A DNA stretch of 64,000 nt, from NCBI RefSeq assembly GCF_900130005.1, contig NZ_FQXP01000008.1, positions 1-64,000 of the forward strand. Reading direction: 5' to 3'. Shown here piece after piece: positions 60,739-64,000 of the stretch. The position numbers and the translations under genes are program-made. Under the pieces are notes generated by a model. The model did no database searches, was not told where the DNA came from, and saw only the letters and a program-made list of their open reading frames with translations. Numbering within the stretch: the first letter of the stretch is position 1; each line of letters begins with the position of its first letter. Origin of the DNA: Clostridium collagenovorans DSM 3089. Lineage in GTDB: Bacteria; Bacillota; Clostridia; Clostridiales; Clostridiaceae.

Positions 60739-61614
60739 ATGTTAATTAAGGAAGTATGTTCATTGACGAAGTTAACTAAAAAGGCTATAGAATATTATGA
60801 AGAACATAAATTGATTGAAGCTAAGATTTTAAATAATGGATATAGAGATTTTAATGAGAATGATATAGAAACGTTAAAAAAGATTTCAATGTTACGTAAA
60901 TTAGGCATTGGAGTAGAAGATATTAAAGTGGTGTTACAAGAAAATAAATTTGATTCATTGAATAAAATTATTTTAAAAAGAGAATTAGGAATTCAAAGAG
61001 AAAAGGAAAAGCAGAAACTATTAAATAAATTAACTTCTGGAAGTGACTGGGCAGAAATAAAAGAAGGAATTATGGTTATTGAGAAAAATGAAACTATATT
61101 AGAAAAACTTATGGATTCTTTTCCAGGATATTATGGTAGGTTCATATGCTTACATTTTTCAAGATTTTTAAATGAGCCAATCCTAACTAAGGAACAAGAG
61201 GATGCATATGATGATATAGTAAATTTTCTGGATAATGTGCCAGCTTTACAGTTTCCAGAGGAGTTACAAGAATTTTTAATTGAGAATACAAAGCATATAA
61301 ACACAATTAATATACGTGAAATGAATGAAAGTACTAAGAAATCTATTGAAAATCCAGATAAGTTTTTAAAAGAAAATAAAGAAATGCTTGAGGAATATTT
61401 AAAATACAAACAGTCTGAGGAATATAAACAATCTCCAGTTTATAAAATTCAAGAATTAATGAAAGAATTTAATAGCACTAGTGGATATTATGATATTTTT
61501 ATTCCATCTATGAAGAGATTAAGTAGAGGCTATGCTGAGTACTATAAACAACTTGAAATAGCTAATGAAAAGTTATTAAAACAATATCCTGAAATAGAAA
61601 ATTTAAATAAATAA
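60739..61614 (+). CDS. MerR-family transcriptional regulator with long effector domain
   Basis: 291 aa from ATG 60739 (ATGAGGTGATAAGT). Residues 1-70 are the MerR HTH (IKEVCSLTKLTKKAIEYYEE, NGYRDFNENDIETLKKISML, RKLGIGVEDIKVVL). The 200-residue C-terminal part is helical and shares no motif I know with drug-binding GyrI domains. It lies 55 bp after the phosphoesterase gene. The remaining gap to 61,710 shows nothing. Confidence 0.9.
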   Translation: MLIKEVCSLTKLTKKAIEYYEEHKLIEAKILNNGYRDFNENDIETLKKISMLRKLGIGVEDIKVVLQENKFDSLNKIILKRELGIQREKEKQKLLNKLTSGSDWAEIKEGIMVIEKNETILEKLMDSFPGYYGRFICLHFSRFLNEPILTKEQEDAYDDIVNFLDNVPALQFPEELQEFLIENTKHINTINIREMNESTKKSIENPDKFLKENKEMLEEYLKYKQSEEYKQSPVYKIQELMKEFNSTSGYYDIFIPSMKRLSRGYAEYYKQLEIANEKLLKQYPEIENLNK

Positions 61615-61710
61615 TAAGCTTTTAATATATTTTGAAATAATGTAATTAAATTTAAAATATACAGGTATAAAGGAATAAGTAAAAATTATGTATAATTTGT
61701 AATAATATTA

Positions 61711-61740
61711 TTGACAATTGTTTAAAAAGTGATAGGATAA
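61711..61740 (+). promoter_or_regulatory. Promoter of the cobalamin-riboswitch transcript
   Basis: TTGACA (61711-61716) followed after 16-17 bp by TAGGATA as weak -10. Transcription would start near 61745, about 30 nt before the aptamer. Confidence 0.55.
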
Positions 61741-61776
61741 AATTAAGAGAGTATGCAATTATAATTTCATAAATTG

Positions 61777-61953
61777 TCGGGTCAACAAACTACTAATAAA
61801 TGTGGAGCGTTGTTAAAAGAGGAAGTCGGTTAAAAACCGTACAGACTAATCCCTGCTGTGATGGTGACGAAAGAAGCAGTTAAGCCACTGGAATTTTATA
61901 TTCTGGGAAGGCGCTTTTAGTAGGATGAACCTAAGTCAGAACAATCTACCCGA
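61777..61953 (+). ncRNA. Cobalamin (adenosylcobalamin-type) riboswitch aptamer
   Basis: P1 is TCGGGT (61777-61782) with ACCCGA (61948-61953). Inside, AAGAGGAAGTCGGT-x5-ACCG, CCCTGCTGTGATGG, TTAAGCCACTG, GGGAAGG and GAACCTAAGTCAGAA follow the order of the B12-box consensus (GCCACTG and AAGTCAG are the most conserved). It controls the secreted-protein genes that follow: with corrinoid bound, transcription or translation would stop. The assignment rests on these conserved blocks. Confidence 0.93.
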
Positions 61954-61973
61954 TATACATAGTAATATTTGCA

Positions 61974-62010
61974 GGTATAGGCGAATGTTTATTTTTTATA
62001 CCCTTTTTTA
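61974..62010 (+). terminator. Candidate expression-platform terminator of the riboswitch
   Basis: GGTATA (61974-61979) pairs with TATACC (61997-62002), followed by C and six T, 20 nt after the aptamer. The stem is short. Another hairpin (ATGGTAC/GTACTAT) follows directly and could be the alternative structure. About 190 nt separate it from the coding start. Confidence 0.5.
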
Positions 62011-62199
62011 TGGTACGTATATTTAAAGGTACTATGAAGCGAGTCTAACTTCTTCTCTGCAAATATAATACTAATTTAAGATATTATACAAATTACTCCT
62101 GATACCTAATTATAAAAAAGATAAATTATTAAGGTTATAGCAAAGGAAAAAATCCTTTGAAATAATAAAAATTTAGACATTGGGAGGAGAGTTATTTTT

Positions 62200-62913
62200 A
62201 TGAAGAGAAAGAATCACATGAATAACACAAAGGGATTAAAAGCAATTTTATCAATGGTGATGGCTATGCTTATGACAGTAATCATAAGTGTTCCAACATT
62301 TGCTTCAAATGCAACAACATCTAGTATACCTGAAAATGTAAATGTTAAGTTTTGTATTTCTCCAACTATAGTAGATTATGGAATGACAATACCTACATCA
62401 GGGTATACTAAAGTCAAAAATATGTATGAATCTTCAACATTTACTATTGATAAAAATAGTATTAAAAATTGTCCAGTAGTAAAACCAACAGGTTTTGTAG
62501 GCTTATTTGATAATGCTGTTAACTATGTTCCAACGGCTTTTGATGCTATATATAACTCAGCAGTAAATAAAATGGGACAAGCAGCATCACTTTATGAAAA
62601 AAACAATTCAGCAAATAAAACTCCATTTATGTATGGATTTGATATGCAATACACAAAGCCGAATGAAAATGGAATATTTATACAAAGTTTATCGGATTTA
62701 TCCACTTATACCGTTGAGGAACATTATGGAGCTCCAGGTGAAAATTATTGGTTAGGATATTCTTGGGGATTTTATGTAGTACCAGATGGAGCAAAGTTTG
62801 ATCCAGAACAACCTAATGAAGCATATAAATCAGAGTATTATCCTAATAATATTGATTTACAGGCTAATAAAACATATTACATGATTTATGAGCTATCTAT
62901 GACTTCATGGTAA
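62200..62913 (+). CDS. Secreted protein under cobalamin control, DUF4430-like C-terminus
   Basis: 237 aa. A signal peptide (AILSMVMAMLMTVIISVPTFA, cleavage after ASN-like site near residue 33) is followed by a 200-residue domain with two cysteines. The end, ENYWLGYSWGFYVVPDGAKF then ANKTYYMIYELSMTSW, resembles the DUF4430 family found in transcobalamin-like proteins, though I am not certain of the match. TGGGAGGAGAG precedes the ATG. Location behind a B12 riboswitch suggests binding or capture of corrinoids outside the cell. Confidence 0.72.
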   Translation: MKRKNHMNNTKGLKAILSMVMAMLMTVIISVPTFASNATTSSIPENVNVKFCISPTIVDYGMTIPTSGYTKVKNMYESSTFTIDKNSIKNCPVVKPTGFVGLFDNAVNYVPTAFDAIYNSAVNKMGQAASLYEKNNSANKTPFMYGFDMQYTKPNENGIFIQSLSDLSTYTVEEHYGAPGENYWLGYSWGFYVVPDGAKFDPEQPNEAYKSEYYPNNIDLQANKTYYMIYELSMTSW

Positions 62914-63009
62914 AAATATAAATTTAATAAGGTTTAATGAAGATGATTAGGAATGGACATTATAAATAAATTATATAAGGTTCATTCCTTTTACATAGGA
63001 GATATAATA

Positions 63010-64000
63010 ATGAAAAAAATAATGAGAAATTTAAGTCTGGTTTTTATCAGTGTATTTTTAGTAGTTACATTAAATATAAATGTAAAGGCTGCTGTAAATA
63101 ATGACATTCAAATAAAAAACGTAATCTGTGATTCTAATGTAGATAATAAATGTGATAAGGTTATAAAATATGGTGGTAATGATAGTAATGTATTTATCGC
63201 TACAACATTAAATGAGAATGGATTCTTAAAAACAGAGGTTCAATTTGATGTAATATTAAATTCAGAAAATGCTGAAATTATTGAAGCAGGAGATTCTTAT
63301 GGTATACGAGAAGACTATAAAGAGAGCTATGAAGGTGTAGAAAATCATAATTGGAGTATAGAAAAAAATATAGAGCAAGAAGAAAATTCATATACAATAA
63401 AGAGTCTTAAGATAAATACAGGTAAAATGGGATTTAGTGGTGTAAGCTATGAAGATGCATATGTCTGTTGGTTTAAAGTAAAAGAAAACTCCAATATTAC
63501 AACTAAATATTTAGTTATAGATACTAATAGAAAAAATTCAACAGCTAGAATATCGGCAGAATCTATAAGTTTATATAATGCAGAAAACCATTTAGCTTTA
63601 TATGATAATAAGGGCGATGCTTATAGTATAAGTACAAAAAGTAATAATAAATCCTACATTCAAACTATAGATTTAAAGGATTCTAGTATAAATGCTTTGG
63701 CAGTTAAAATAGAGGGAAATATAAAAAAAGAAATAGGTGCACAACAATCAAGTGACTGGTTAAGTTCAGGAGAAAATTATGTAGCTATTAATGGTTCAGA
63801 TCCAGCAAGATTAGATATTTCTAATTTGAAGGATGGTAATTATTTCAGTCAGGATTTACCTTTAAAAAAAGGAACTAACGTAATTGAGGTAATGTGTAAG
63901 TCTAAACCATCAGTAATGGCAGAGACAGAAAAAAAATATAATGGTAAAACATATGTGACACCTTTTTTCGTAAAAGAAGATGTTAAAGAGGGAATAACTT
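63010..64000 (+). CDS. Secreted protein of the cobalamin-controlled operon, C-terminus beyond window
   Basis: Starts at ATG 63010 after AGGAGATATAATA and stays open to the window end (330 codons). A signal peptide (LSLVFISVFLVVTLNINVKA) is followed by a beta-rich extracellular domain with no motif I can name (VICDSNVDNKCDKVI, then FSGVSYEDAYVCWFKVKE). It follows the DUF4430-like gene by 96 bp with no terminator, so it is part of the same riboswitch-controlled transcript. Its full length and domains cannot be judged from this window. Confidence 0.8.
   Translation, partial: MKKIMRNLSLVFISVFLVVTLNINVKAAVNNDIQIKNVICDSNVDNKCDKVIKYGGNDSNVFIATTLNENGFLKTEVQFDVILNSENAEIIEAGDSYGIREDYKESYEGVENHNWSIEKNIEQEENSYTIKSLKINTGKMGFSGVSYEDAYVCWFKVKENSNITTKYLVIDTNRKNSTARISAESISLYNAENHLALYDNKGDAYSISTKSNNKSYIQTIDLKDSSINALAVKIEGNIKKEIGAQQSSDWLSSGENYVAINGSDPARLDISNLKDGNYFSQDLPLKKGTNVIEVMCKSKPSVMAETEKKYNGKTYVTPFFVKEDVKEGIT

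Noticed and set aside
1..64000. tRNA and rRNA genes
   Set aside because: No cloverleaf-like segment with the T-loop consensus or rRNA sequence was noticed by eye; a covariance-model scan would be needed to exclude a divergent tRNA.

Overview
The window is low-GC (roughly 30 % by eye), with strong AGGAGG/GGAGGTG ribosome-binding sites, AT-rich leaders and many hairpin terminators. It also has the neighbour order dnaE - pfkA - pyk, a reverse-rubrerythrin and DUF1540 proteins. All of this fits a Clostridium sensu stricto or close relative; the species cannot be named from the sequence alone.

Layout. (1) 1-10,983 is a core block: reverse rubrerythrin (minus strand, cut by the window edge), dnaE, the glycolytic pair pfkA-pyk, a DUF1540 protein and the 23S rRNA methyltransferase rlmD. 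(2) 10,984-17,950 is an accessory insertion: a Gabija-type pair (OLD/TOPRIM nuclease gajA plus UvrD-like helicase gajB) lying between two near-identical terminators. A decayed class C group II intron sits directly behind the second terminator, followed by a minus-strand GIY-YIG nuclease and a graveyard of an ICE VirB4 ATPase, an IS3 OrfA and a phage terminase. (3) 18,000-27,300 holds small accessory genes: a nucleoside-kinase-like P-loop protein, a peptidase S51 homologue, a ZIP metal transporter, a Nudix hydrolase, a PadR/DUF2812 operon, an XRE regulator with C-terminal repeats, a SLATT/DUF4231-like 2TM protein, a second GIY-YIG protein, DUF2164 and an SGNH hydrolase. (4) 27,530-36,110 is the most interesting region. 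It is a tightly packed seven-gene operon: WYL regulator, three different P-loop GTPase-like proteins, a 1,091-aa HerA/FtsK-type pumping ATPase with an unusual Gly/Ser-rich N-terminal half, an Endonuclease_NS_2-type nuclease and a small protein that could be its immunity or accessory factor. Two perfect hairpins close it. I know of no described defence or conflict system with this composition. (5) 36,489-46,841 has an ECF sigma/anti-sigma/YfjL-like operon, a 1,123-aa surface protein (internal LPSTG, calcium-binding repeats, vWA, lipase) and a heterodimeric ABC exporter. (6) 47,196-54,449 is a magnesium locus: two MgtA-type P-type ATPases, a winged-helix regulator without a proper receiver domain and several small membrane proteins, again bracketed by two related terminators. 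(7) 54,667-61,614 holds Nudix, NERD-HRDC, MFS, PRPP synthetase, metallophosphoesterase and MerR genes. (8) 61,711-64,000 is a promoter and cobalamin riboswitch in front of two secreted proteins, the second cut by the window end, probably for corrinoid capture.

How the parts relate. The accessory middle reads as a defence/conflict island with layers: Gabija, the GTPase-HerA-nuclease operon, GIY-YIG and NERD nucleases, and a SLATT-like protein. It is embedded in debris of ICE, IS, phage and intron origin. A recurring oddity is that three accessory loci (Gabija, the XRE gene, the magnesium locus) are each flanked by a pair of homologous terminator hairpins, in one case with compensatory base-pair changes. 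This may be a trace of how these modules were inserted.
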